A DNA stretch of 64,000 bases, taken from contig NZ_JAUTDO010000004.1 of NCBI RefSeq assembly GCF_030646165.1, positions 310,001 to 374,000 on the forward strand. The letters are read 5' to 3'. The translations under genes were made by a program, and so were the position numbers. Below are positions 1 to 7,849 of the stretch, one piece after another (position 1 is the stretch's first letter; every line of letters starts with the position of its first letter). The notes under the pieces were generated by a model, which was not told the DNA's origin, made no database searches, and worked only from the letters and a program-made list of their open reading frames with translations. The DNA comes from Conexibacter sp. CPCC 206217. Its GTDB lineage: Bacteria > Actinomycetota > Thermoleophilia > Solirubrobacterales > Solirubrobacteraceae.

Positions 1-1920
1 ATGGCGGCGGAGCTGGTCGAGACATCGCGGCTGTGGGGACGGGTCGTCGCGCGGATAGAGCCGGAGTGGGTCGAGGGGCTCGCGGAGCACCTCGTCAGAC
101 GCACGCACTCCGAGCCGCGCTGGGAGAAGAGACGCTCGGAGGTCGTCGCGACCGAACGCGTCACGCTCTACGGCCTGCCGATCGTCGCCGGTCGTACGGT
201 CTCCTACTCGTCGATCGATCCGGTGCTCGCACGCGAGCTGTTCATCCGCCGCGCGCTCGTGGAGGAGGACTGGCACACGCGCCACCACTTCTTCCACGAC
301 AACCGCCAGCTGATCGACGAGCTCGCCGACCTCGAGCACAGAGCCCGCCGCCGCGACATCCTCGCCGGCGACGACGTCCTGTTCGCCTTCTACGACAACC
401 GCGTCCCGGCCGACGTCGTCTCCGGCGCGCACTTCGACAGATGGTGGAGACGCACGCGCCAGCGCGAGCCGAGACTGCTGACGTTCACCAGGGAGCTGCT
501 GATCGACAGCGCCGCCGCGGCCGGCGCGCTGGACGAGCGGGCGCGGCCGGAGTCGTGGCGCCAGGGAACGCTGGAGCTGCCGCTGACGTACTACTTCGAG
601 CCGGGCGCCGAGCACGACGGCGTGACCGCGCACGTGCCGCTCGCCGCGCTCGCCGGGCTGCGCGAGCAGGGCTTCGAGTGGCTCGTGCCGGCGTTCCGGC
701 TGGAGCTGATCACGACGCTGATCCGCTCGCTGCCGAAGGAGCTGCGGCGGCCGCTCGTGCCGGTGCCCGACGTCGCCGCCGCGGTGCTCGCGTCGCTGAC
801 GCCGGAGCAGGTCGCCAGAGCGCCGCTGCTCGAAACGATCGCGGCCGCGATCGGGCGGCTGCGCGGCGTGCGCGTCGCGGCGACCGACTTCGACCGCTCG
901 CGCCTGCCGGCATGGCTGAGAATGCGCTTCCGGATCGAGGACGAGCGCGGCGCGCTGATCGCCGAGGGCGACGACCTCGAGGCGCTGCGCGCCCGCGTGC
1001 GCCCGCGGCTGCAGGCGCAGCTGACGAGAAGCGCCGGCTCGTCGCTGGAGAGACGAGGCCTCAGAGCGTGGACGCTCGGGACGCTGCCGAAAAGCATCGA
1101 GCTGCCGGGCAGCGGCGGGATGGCGAAGGCGTATCCGGCGCTGGTCGACGAGGGCGCGAGCGTCGGCGTGAGGGTCTTCGACTCGCCCGGCGAGCAGTGG
1201 GTCGCGATGCGCGCAGGCACGCGGCGGCTGCTGCTGCTGTCGGTCCCGGAGGCGACGTTGAAGCACGTCCAGCAGCGGCTCGGCGCGCCCGTCGCGCTCG
1301 CGCTGGCGGCGGCGCCGGGCGGTGCGAGCGCGGTGCTCGACGACGCCCTCACCGGGGCGGTCGACGTCCTGACCGCGGAGGCCGGCGGCCCGGCGTGGGA
1401 CGCCGCGTCGTTCCAGCGCCTGCGCGATCACGTCGCAGGCAATCTCAGCGATCGCACGCTCGCGCTGATCACGCAGGTGTCGCGGATCCTCGAGCTGCAG
1501 CGCCAGGTGATGGACCGCATCGTCGCGCTGTCGGCGCCGCAGTTCGAGGCGGTCCGGCTCGACGTCGCGCGCCAGCTCGGCCGGCTCGTCTACCCCGGCT
1601 TCGTGACCACCACCGGCGTCGCGCGTCTGGACGACGTCGAGCGCTACCTGAAGGGCGCGCTCTACCGCCTCGAACGGGTGCCCGACCATCGCGCCGCCGA
1701 CGCCGACCGCATGAAGGCCGTCCACGAGCTGGAGGAGGCGGTCCGCCAGCGGCGCGAGTCATGGCCCCCCGGCCGCCCGATGCCGGCCGCCCTGTTCGAG
1801 GTCGGCTGGCTGATCGAGGAGCTGCGCATCAGCCACTTCGCGCAGGGCCTGGGCGTCAGAGGCCAGGTCTCGTCCAAGCGGATCCGCAGACTGCTGGCGG
1901 AGGCGTGGGCGGCGGCATAG
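1..1920 (+). CDS. hrpA: ATP-dependent RNA helicase HrpA, C-terminal part (5' end outside window)
   Basis: The 639 codons match the C-terminal third of the long HrpA DEAH-box RNA helicases (about 1300 aa), the region called DUF3418. None of the helicase motifs I-VI is present, so those lie upstream of the window. Recognisable blocks are WEKRRSEVVATERVTLYGLP near residue 41, ALVEEDW near residue 86 and the family-typical ending around IEELRISHFAQGLG. The ATG at base 1 is therefore an internal methionine and not the start. HrpA acts in the cytoplasm in RNA and ribonucleoprotein remodelling. The next gene lies about 260 bp downstream. The identification is firm; only the true 5' end is missing. 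Confidence 0.9.
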   Translation: MAAELVETSRLWGRVVARIEPEWVEGLAEHLVRRTHSEPRWEKRRSEVVATERVTLYGLPIVAGRTVSYSSIDPVLARELFIRRALVEEDWHTRHHFFHDNRQLIDELADLEHRARRRDILAGDDVLFAFYDNRVPADVVSGAHFDRWWRRTRQREPRLLTFTRELLIDSAAAAGALDERARPESWRQGTLELPLTYYFEPGAEHDGVTAHVPLAALAGLREQGFEWLVPAFRLELITTLIRSLPKELRRPLVPVPDVAAAVLASLTPEQVARAPLLETIAAAIGRLRGVRVAATDFDRSRLPAWLRMRFRIEDERGALIAEGDDLEALRARVRPRLQAQLTRSAGSSLERRGLRAWTLGTLPKSIELPGSGGMAKAYPALVDEGASVGVRVFDSPGEQWVAMRAGTRRLLLLSVPEATLKHVQQRLGAPVALALAAAPGGASAVLDDALTGAVDVLTAEAGGPAWDAASFQRLRDHVAGNLSDRTLALITQVSRILELQRQVMDRIVALSAPQFEAVRLDVARQLGRLVYPGFVTTTGVARLDDVERYLKGALYRLERVPDHRAADADRMKAVHELEEAVRQRRESWPPGRPMPAALFEVGWLIEELRISHFAQGLGVRGQVSSKRIRRLLAEAWAAA

Positions 1921-2052
1921 CGTCGGCGAGGCGCACGCGCTCACGCGCGACGATTCGCTCGCGCGGCGCGGTTCGCCTCCTCCCGCTCAGCTCCACAGCC
2001 CGCTGAGCGGGATCGCCCGGATGCGGTCGCTCAGCGACAACGTCGTACCGAT

Positions 2053-2088
2053 CTCGCAGATCTGTGGAGTCGGTGCTCGCAGATCTGT
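2053..2088 (+). promoter_or_regulatory. Paired 13-bp direct repeat, operator-like, upstream of the DDN-family gene
   Basis: CTCGCAGATCTGT occurs at 2053-2065 and again, identical, at 2076-2088. The two copies are offset by 23 bp, about two helical turns, and each contains the palindrome CAGATCTG. A looser GAGATCTC follows near 2145. The repeats lie about 90-125 bp before the ATG at 2180 in a spacer that is otherwise empty of genes. The arrangement looks like two binding sites for a dimeric regulator on one DNA face; this is inferred from spacing alone. Confidence 0.45.
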
Positions 2089-2179
2089 ACCTTTGCGGGA
2101 TTTTCGCCGGTCGCTGCGCGGGGTCGGGTAAAACGGTTGCAACGAGATCTCTCGACCACCACGACGAGGAGGCAGCGAC

Positions 2180-2581
2180 ATGCTGTTCGGCAAGGAGCAC
2201 GTTGAGCGCTACGAGGCGACTGACGGTGAAGAGGGGCACGACTGGCAGAACACGACGACGCTGATCCTCACGACGAGAGGGCGCAAGTCTGGCGAGCTGC
2301 GCAGAACGCCGCTGATCTACCAGCCCGATGGCGACAACCTGCTGATCTGCGCGTCCAGAGGCGGTGCACCGGAGCCGCCGGCGTGGTACCTCAACCTGCT
2401 CGACGAGCCCGAGGTCGGGCTGCAGGTGAGAGGCGACAGATTCACCGCCCACGCCCGCGTCGCGACCCCGGAGGAGAAGCCGGCGATGTGGCGCAAGATG
2501 GCCGCCACCTGGCCGGACTACGACGAGTATCAGAAGAGAACCGATCGCGAGATTCCGATCGTCGTGCTCGAGCGGGCCTGA
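2180..2581 (+). CDS. Deazaflavin (F420)-dependent nitroreductase-family (DDN-like) protein
   Basis: This 133-aa protein has the compact split-barrel fold of the DDN/DUF385 family. Family features are TTRGRKSGELRRTPLIY (about residues 28-44), which usually contacts the F420 phosphates, then a run ending in WYLNLLDEPEV. Members use reduced F420 for quinone or xenobiotic reduction, or bind other flavins. The start is well set: AGGAGG lies about eight bases before the ATG. The gene stands alone and ends just before a strong hairpin. Substrate unknown; F420 use is inferred from the family. Confidence 0.82.
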   Translation: MLFGKEHVERYEATDGEEGHDWQNTTTLILTTRGRKSGELRRTPLIYQPDGDNLLICASRGGAPEPPAWYLNLLDEPEVGLQVRGDRFTAHARVATPEEKPAMWRKMAATWPDYDEYQKRTDREIPIVVLERA

Positions 2582-2587
2582 ACGCGC

Positions 2588-2618
2588 GAGGGGCGCGGCC
2601 ATGTCGGCCGCGCCCCTC
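2588..2618. terminator. 13-bp perfect hairpin between convergent genes
   Basis: A 13-bp arm at 2588-2600 (GAGGGGCGCGGCC) and its exact complement at 2606-2618 enclose a 5-nt loop. It lies 7 bp after the DDN-like stop and about 50 bp after the end of the oppositely oriented hydrolase. There is no clear T-tract, so termination may need help. The arms are nearly identical to those of the hairpin at 5241-5274. Confidence 0.65.
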
Positions 2619-2671
2619 TGCGTGCACTGCGGTGCTCGCGCGCCGTGGCGCTGAGCTGAACTGCTGCGCTG

Positions 2672-5065
2672 CTACTTCACCTTCAGGAACTTGACGGGCA
2701 GCGTCTTCAGGTTGCCCGAGCGGTCGAAGGTGGAGACGGCGACGCGGTACGTGCCCTTCGGCAGCTTCGCGGTCGCGACGCTGACGCTCCAGCTTCCCTT
2801 GCCCTTCGCCGAGATCGCGATCCCGCCGTCGATCGGGAGCGCCTTGCTGAGCGTGCCCTTGGCATTCAGGAAGCGGGCCTTTCTCTTGCCGCTCAGTCTG
2901 TAGACCGAGACGAGCGTGCGCTGCACGCCGCCGGCGGCGATGCCCTTGCCCGTCGGGCAGCCGCTGTCAGACGCGACGCCGGTCACGACCAGCTTCGACT
3001 TCGTCGTCGCCAGACGCGCGACCTTCACGCTCGGCTTCGAGGTGTCGAGGCAGACCTTCGCGGTCGCGGCCGTCGGCGCGACGGCCGGCGGGTTGACGAT
3101 CGGACCGGGCGGCGGCGACGGCGGGCCGTCGGGGCCGGGGTAGACCGGGTCGACGTCGGCGACGCCCGCACCCGGGGCGGCGCCCGGAGCAGCCGCCTGC
3201 GGCGTCTCCTGGAACATCAGGTCGGCGAGCTGGATCGAGCCCAGCGCCGGCTGGCCGAAGCCGAGCTGGACCGAGACGATTCTCGTCAGGTCGACGCCCG
3301 TGAACGTGTTCAGCGGGATGCGGATGCCGTTCAGCACGATGTGTCTGTACTGGTTGCCGATCGACGGCTCCAGCGACGTCGTCCATCTCGCCGCGCGCGT
3401 CGTCGCTCTCGCGCCGCTCGCGTCGGTCAGCGTGACGCCGAAGTCCTGCGTCACGAGGTTCGGCGTGTAGCCGTCGCCCGCCGGGTTGCGCGGGTCGTTG
3501 CGGTTCATCGCGGCGCGCATGTCCAGCACGCCGTATCTCGACACGTCGACCGGCGCACCGGCACGCGCGAGGTACGCCGTCAGCGACGCCGGCTGATCCC
3601 ACGCGATCGTGAACTGGTTGCCCTTGGAGCGGTTGTTGGCGCCGTCGGGGCAGAGCGGGTAGGCCGTCGGGAACGTCGGGCCCTGACGGTAGGCGATGTC
3701 GTTCGGGTTGCAGACCTGGAAGGTCGTCAGCCCCTGCGTCGTGATCGGGCCACCGGAGGCGGTCGTCGTCGTCAGCGTCGCGTCGAACGGGGTCGGCAGG
3801 CCGACGGCCGGGTCGGGCTGCGGATCCGGGATCGGCGTCGGCTTCAGCACGTCGAAGCGCGTGACGGCGGGCGCGACGTAGGAGGTCTTGACCTCCTCGG
3901 CGAGACCCTTGCCGCTCTCCAGCGGAGCAGCCGACTCGGGCAGCGTGACCTGACCGGTCATGATCGGGTCGAACGCCTTCTCACCGCCGACGTAGCGACG
4001 CATGAACGAGTTCATCAGGCCGGCGCCGACACGGCGCTGGTCGCCCGGCGTCAGGCGTGCCGTCGTGGCGGTACCGCGCGAGCAGGCCGGGTCCGTCGCC
4101 GAGGAGAAGTCGTCACCGGTCCAGACCGTGTTGAAGAAGTTGTGGTCCGTGCCCTGCACGTACCACTGCACCTTCGCGAACGTGTCCGGGCTGCCGGTCG
4201 GGTACTTCGAGTTCTCGAAGAAGCGCGCGCCCTGCAGCGTCGAGACGTCGCCGTCGCAGGCCGGCAGCAGCACCGCGTAGTTGGTCCCGTACGGCATCTT
4301 GTACGCCGTGTAGTTGACCGGTGCCAGCGCGAGCACGCCCGCGAGCGTGATTCTCTGGAAGCCGCTTCTGACTCTGTAGTTGCGCGTGTAGCCGATGAAG
4401 TCGGTGACGGCGTCACCACCGCGCGAGTGGCCCATGATGCCGATGCCGTCGGCGAAGTTCAGTCTGCCGGTGAGCTTGGTGCCGACGGTGTGGTCGGGCT
4501 CGCCGGGGACGTAGGGGCCGGCGCCGTTGTTCCAGCGGAACAGCAGCTCGAGGTTGGCCTGGATGATCTGCGAACGCGCGTTGGCGCCGCCGTCTCTCCA
4601 GTTGTTGTCGAAGTTCGAGGTGTTGGCCTCGAGGCTCATCACGGTGTAGCCGTGGCTGGCGAGGTTCTTCGCCATGTAGTCGTAACCCGCGTAGGAGCGG
4701 ATGTCCGTCTGCGTCGGCGTGCCGTCCTCGTCGGCGACGTCGTCGCAGATCAGTCTGTCCGGCGACGGCGAGCCGATGCAGACACCATGACGGCCGTGCA
4801 CGAAGACGACGATCTTCGCGAAGTCGACGTCGTCGGCGTACGTGATCGAGCCGCGCAGCGGGACCTGCGTCGTGCTGACGCCGTCAGCCAGCGTCATCAG
4901 CATGTTGCCGGCTTCGTAGTCGATCTTCTTGACCGGGTGCGGACCCATCGCAAGCGGGTCTGGCACGTCGGCGGCAGATGCGGCCGAAGCCGTCATCGTG
5001 AGCGCCACGAGCGCGCCGGTCGCAGCGGCGAACAACCGCGACCGTCTGAGGGAGATCCTTCTCAA
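2672..5065 (-). CDS. Exported alpha/beta hydrolase (lipase/cutinase-like), copy A of a tandem pair
   Basis: This 797-aa protein begins with a signal peptide (residues 1-31, hydrophobic core then ASA). The catalytic domain has an oxyanion-type HGRHG around residue 90, the nucleophile elbow GHSRGG with Ser214, a CDGDV acid site (Asp271 or Asp273) and His308 in GTDHNF, giving a complete triad. The C-terminal ~130 residues, after a Pro-rich linker, look like an Ig-like beta domain ending FDRSGNLK. I chose the TTG at 5065: the reading frame is open upstream, but the same TTG, context and signal peptide occur in the sister gene at 7688. Many Arg codons are AGA. Substrate (ester, polyester or lipid) cannot be told from sequence. 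Confidence 0.75.
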   Translation of the reverse strand: MRRISLRRSRLFAAATGALVALTMTASAASAADVPDPLAMGPHPVKKIDYEAGNMLMTLADGVSTTQVPLRGSITYADDVDFAKIVVFVHGRHGVCIGSPSPDRLICDDVADEDGTPTQTDIRSYAGYDYMAKNLASHGYTVMSLEANTSNFDNNWRDGGANARSQIIQANLELLFRWNNGAGPYVPGEPDHTVGTKLTGRLNFADGIGIMGHSRGGDAVTDFIGYTRNYRVRSGFQRITLAGVLALAPVNYTAYKMPYGTNYAVLLPACDGDVSTLQGARFFENSKYPTGSPDTFAKVQWYVQGTDHNFFNTVWTGDDFSSATDPACSRGTATTARLTPGDQRRVGAGLMNSFMRRYVGGEKAFDPIMTGQVTLPESAAPLESGKGLAEEVKTSYVAPAVTRFDVLKPTPIPDPQPDPAVGLPTPFDATLTTTTASGGPITTQGLTTFQVCNPNDIAYRQGPTFPTAYPLCPDGANNRSKGNQFTIAWDQPASLTAYLARAGAPVDVSRYGVLDMRAAMNRNDPRNPAGDGYTPNLVTQDFGVTLTDASGARATTRAARWTTSLEPSIGNQYRHIVLNGIRIPLNTFTGVDLTRIVSVQLGFGQPALGSIQLADLMFQETPQAAAPGAAPGAGVADVDPVYPGPDGPPSPPPGPIVNPPAVAPTAATAKVCLDTSKPSVKVARLATTKSKLVVTGVASDSGCPTGKGIAAGGVQRTLVSVYRLSGKRKARFLNAKGTLSKALPIDGGIAISAKGKGSWSVSVATAKLPKGTYRVAVSTFDRSGNLKTLPVKFLKVK

Positions 5066-5217
5066 GGGGGGTGCCTTTCTCGGAACGGGGAAGACTTTCT
5101 TAACCCTCAGTAAGCGGATGTGCAAAACCTCCATTCCAAGTTTGGACCGGCGGTCGGTGCCGTCACGCGCGGGTTCTGGCAGACGGTCCATAGCGGCCGG
5201 CGGCGCTACGTGATTGA
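5066..5217. repeat. Duplicated upstream region, copy A
   Basis: This spacer is clearly similar, with small changes, to 7689-7842. Shared stretches include TTCTTAACCC, a GGACCGGC...GTCGGTGC block, ACGGTCCAT and CTACGTGATTG. The tandem duplication that made the two exported hydrolases therefore also copied about 150 bp of promoter and leader DNA, so both copies may share regulation. Confidence 0.75.
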
Positions 5218-5240
5218 CCACTCCGAAGCGATGTGCAAAG

Positions 5241-5274
5241 AAGAGGGGCGCGGCCTGCAGGCCGCGCCCCTCTT
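5241..5274 (-). terminator. 15-bp perfect hairpin downstream of hydrolase copy B
   Basis: The arms at 5241-5255 and 5260-5274 are exact complements with a TGCA loop; on the minus strand the stem is followed by a short T-rich run. It separates the two tandem hydrolase genes, ending the transcript of the 5319-7688 gene before the promoter of the 2672-5065 gene. Confidence 0.7.
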
Positions 5275-5318
5275 TCAACCGACGTGTCGTGTCACCGTGA
5301 CACGAATCGCGCTGGGTG

Positions 5319-7688
5319 CTACTTCACCTTGAGCGTGCGCACCCCGAGCGTCTTGAGGTTGCCGGAGCGGTCGAACGTCGAGACGCTGACGCGGTAGGAG
5401 CCCTTCGGCAGCTTCGCCGTCGGGACGCTGACCGACCAGCTGTCCTTGCCTCTCGCGGCGATCGCGATGCCGCCGGCCAGCGGAACCGCCTTGCTGAGCT
5501 TGCCCTTCGCCGTGACGAAGCGGCCCTTTCTCTTGCCGGCGAGTCTGAAGACCTCGACGAGCGTCTTCTGCACGCCGCCCGCGGCGACGCCTCTGCCGTC
5601 GGCGCAACCGGCGTCGGTCGCGACGCCGGAGACGGTCAGCTTCGACTTCTGCACGGCCAGGCGCGACACCGTCACGCTCGGCTTGAGCGTGTCGAGGCAG
5701 GCCGCCTTGGCCGTCGGGGTCGTCGTCGTGGCGCTCGTCGGCGCCGTCGCCGGCGGGTCGACGATCGGTCCGGGCGGGATCGACGGCGGCCCGTCGGGAC
5801 CGGGGTAGATCGGCTCGACGTCGGTCACGCCGGCGCCCGGAGGGGCGGTCGGAGCGGCCGACTGCGGCGTCTCCTGGAACATCAGGTCCGACAGCTGGAT
5901 CGAGCCCAGCGCCGGCGAGCTGAAGCCGAGCTGAACCGAGACGATTCTCGTCAGGTCGACGCCCGCGAAGCCCCACAGCGGGATGCGGATGCCGTTGAGG
6001 ACGATGTGTCTGTACGTCGTGCCGATCGACGGCTCCAGCGACGTCGTCCATCTCGCGGCACGCGTCGTGGCTCTTCTGCCGGACGCGTCGATCAGCGTCA
6101 CGTCGAAGTCCTGCGTGGCGGAGTTCGGCGTGTAGCTGTCGCCCGCCGGGTTGCGCGGGTCGTTGCGGTTCATCGCGGCGCGCATGTCCAGCACGCCGTA
6201 TCTCGACACGTCGACCGGCGCACCGGCACGGCCGAGGTACGCCGTCAGCGACGCCGGCTGATCCCACGCGATCGTGTACTGCGTGTTGATCGAGCGGTTG
6301 TTGCCTCTGTCGGGGCAGAGCGGGTAGAGCGAGACGCTCGCGGTGCAGACCTGGAAGGTCGTCAGCCCGTTCGTCGTGATCGGGCCGCCGGAGGCGGTCG
6401 TCGTCGTCAGCAGCGGGTCGACCGGGGTCATCGGGTCCGGCTGCGGATCGATGATCGACGGCGGCTTCAGCACGTCGAAGCGGGCCGCGGCCGGCGCGAT
6501 GTAGGAGGTCTTGACCTCCTCCGCGAGGCCCTTGCCGCTCTCCAGCGGAGCAGCCGACTCGGGCAGCGTCACAGCCCCGGTCATGATCGGGTCGAACGCC
6601 TTCTCACCGCCGACGTAGCGGCGCATGAACGAGTTCATCAGCGCCGCGCCGACGCGACGCTGGTCGCCCGGCGTCAGGCGGGCGCTCGTGTCCGTGCCGC
6701 GGGTGCAGGCCGGGTCGCCGGCGCGCGAGAAGTCGTCGCCGGTCCAGACCGTGTTGAAGAAGTTGTGGTCGGTGCCCTGCGTGTACCACTGGATCTTCGC
6801 GAACGTGTCCGGCGCGTCGGTCGGGTAGCGCGAGTTCTGGTAGAAGCGCGCGCCGTTGAGGCTGGAGACGTCACCGTCGCAGGCCGGCAGCAGCACGGCG
6901 TAGTTGGTGCCGTACGGCATCTTGTAGGCGCTGGAGCTGATCGGCGCCAGCGCGAGCACGCCGTCGAGCACGATTCTCTGGAAGCCGCTTCTGACTCTCA
7001 GGTTACGCGTGTAGCCGATGAAGTCGGTGACGGCGTCACCACCGCGCGAGTGACCCATCATGCCGATGCCGTCGGCGAAGTCGAGTCTGCCGGTCAGCTT
7101 CGTGCCGACGGTGTGGTCGGGTTCGCCGGGGACGTACGGTCCGGCGCCGTTGTTCCAGCGGAACAGCAATTCGAGGTTGGCCTGGATGATCTGCGAACGC
7201 GCGTTGGCGCCGGCATCTCTGAAGGCGTTGTCGAAGTTGGTCGTGTTCGCCTCGACGCTCATGACCGTGTAGCCGTGGCTGGCGAGGTTCTTCGCCATGT
7301 AGTCGTAACCCGCGTAGGAGCGGATGTCCGTCTGCGTCGGGGTGCCGTCTTCGTCGTAGACGTCGTCGCACACTCTTCTGTCGGGTGACGGCGAGCCGAT
7401 GCAGACGCCGTGGCGGCCGTGCACGAAGACGACGATGCGCGCGAAGTCGACGTCGTCGGCATACGTGATCGAGCCTCGCAGCGGGACTCTGGTGGTGCTG
7501 ACGCCGTCGGCCAGCGTCATCAGCAGCGAGCCGGCTTCGTAGTCGATCTTCTTGACCGGGTGCGGACCCGACGCCAGCGGGTCCGGGACGTCGGCGGCGG
7601 TGGCCGCCGAGGCCGTCATCGTGAGCGCGACGACGGCGCCGGTCGCGGCGGCGAACAGCCGCGACCGTCTGAACGAGATCCTGCGCAA
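5319..7688 (-). CDS. Exported alpha/beta hydrolase (lipase/cutinase-like), copy B of a tandem pair
   Basis: This 789-aa protein is co-linear with its neighbour at 2672-5065 and mostly identical: signal peptide 1-31, HGRHG near 90, nucleophile Ser214 in GHSRGG, acid Asp271/273 and His308. Length differences are confined to the linker near residues 440-520 and the Pro/Thr-rich stretch before the C-terminal Ig-like domain. The start is TTG at 7688 preceded by AAAGG; no ATG lies in the right place. Separate hairpins follow each copy, so the two are probably independent transcription units. The divergent neighbour is glpD. Confidence 0.75.
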   Translation of the reverse strand: MRRISFRRSRLFAAATGAVVALTMTASAATAADVPDPLASGPHPVKKIDYEAGSLLMTLADGVSTTRVPLRGSITYADDVDFARIVVFVHGRHGVCIGSPSPDRRVCDDVYDEDGTPTQTDIRSYAGYDYMAKNLASHGYTVMSVEANTTNFDNAFRDAGANARSQIIQANLELLFRWNNGAGPYVPGEPDHTVGTKLTGRLDFADGIGMMGHSRGGDAVTDFIGYTRNLRVRSGFQRIVLDGVLALAPISSSAYKMPYGTNYAVLLPACDGDVSSLNGARFYQNSRYPTDAPDTFAKIQWYTQGTDHNFFNTVWTGDDFSRAGDPACTRGTDTSARLTPGDQRRVGAALMNSFMRRYVGGEKAFDPIMTGAVTLPESAAPLESGKGLAEEVKTSYIAPAAARFDVLKPPSIIDPQPDPMTPVDPLLTTTTASGGPITTNGLTTFQVCTASVSLYPLCPDRGNNRSINTQYTIAWDQPASLTAYLGRAGAPVDVSRYGVLDMRAAMNRNDPRNPAGDSYTPNSATQDFDVTLIDASGRRATTRAARWTTSLEPSIGTTYRHIVLNGIRIPLWGFAGVDLTRIVSVQLGFSSPALGSIQLSDLMFQETPQSAAPTAPPGAGVTDVEPIYPGPDGPPSIPPGPIVDPPATAPTSATTTTPTAKAACLDTLKPSVTVSRLAVQKSKLTVSGVATDAGCADGRGVAAGGVQKTLVEVFRLAGKRKGRFVTAKGKLSKAVPLAGGIAIAARGKDSWSVSVPTAKLPKGSYRVSVSTFDRSGNLKTLGVRTLKVK

Positions 7689-7842
7689 AGGAGAGCCTTT
7701 CTCGGACGAGGGATCGCTTTCTTAACCCCCACTAAGCCGATGTGCCAAGACATTGATCCAAGTTCGGACCGGCTGTCGGTGCTGGCACGTCTGCGTTGTT
7801 GCACACGGTCCATTGCGGCGCGTCGGCCTACGTGATTGCCCG
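7689..7842. repeat. Duplicated upstream region, copy B
   Basis: This is the counterpart of 5066-5217. Similarity stops at about 7842, just before the glpD coding region, which places the boundary of the duplicated unit and argues that glpD starts downstream of this point. Confidence 0.75.
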
Positions 7843-7849
7843 TCCGCGC

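Noticed and set aside
1-3. ATG at the first base taken as the hrpA start
   Set aside because: The encoded protein begins inside the HrpA C-terminal domain and lacks all helicase motifs, so this Met is internal.
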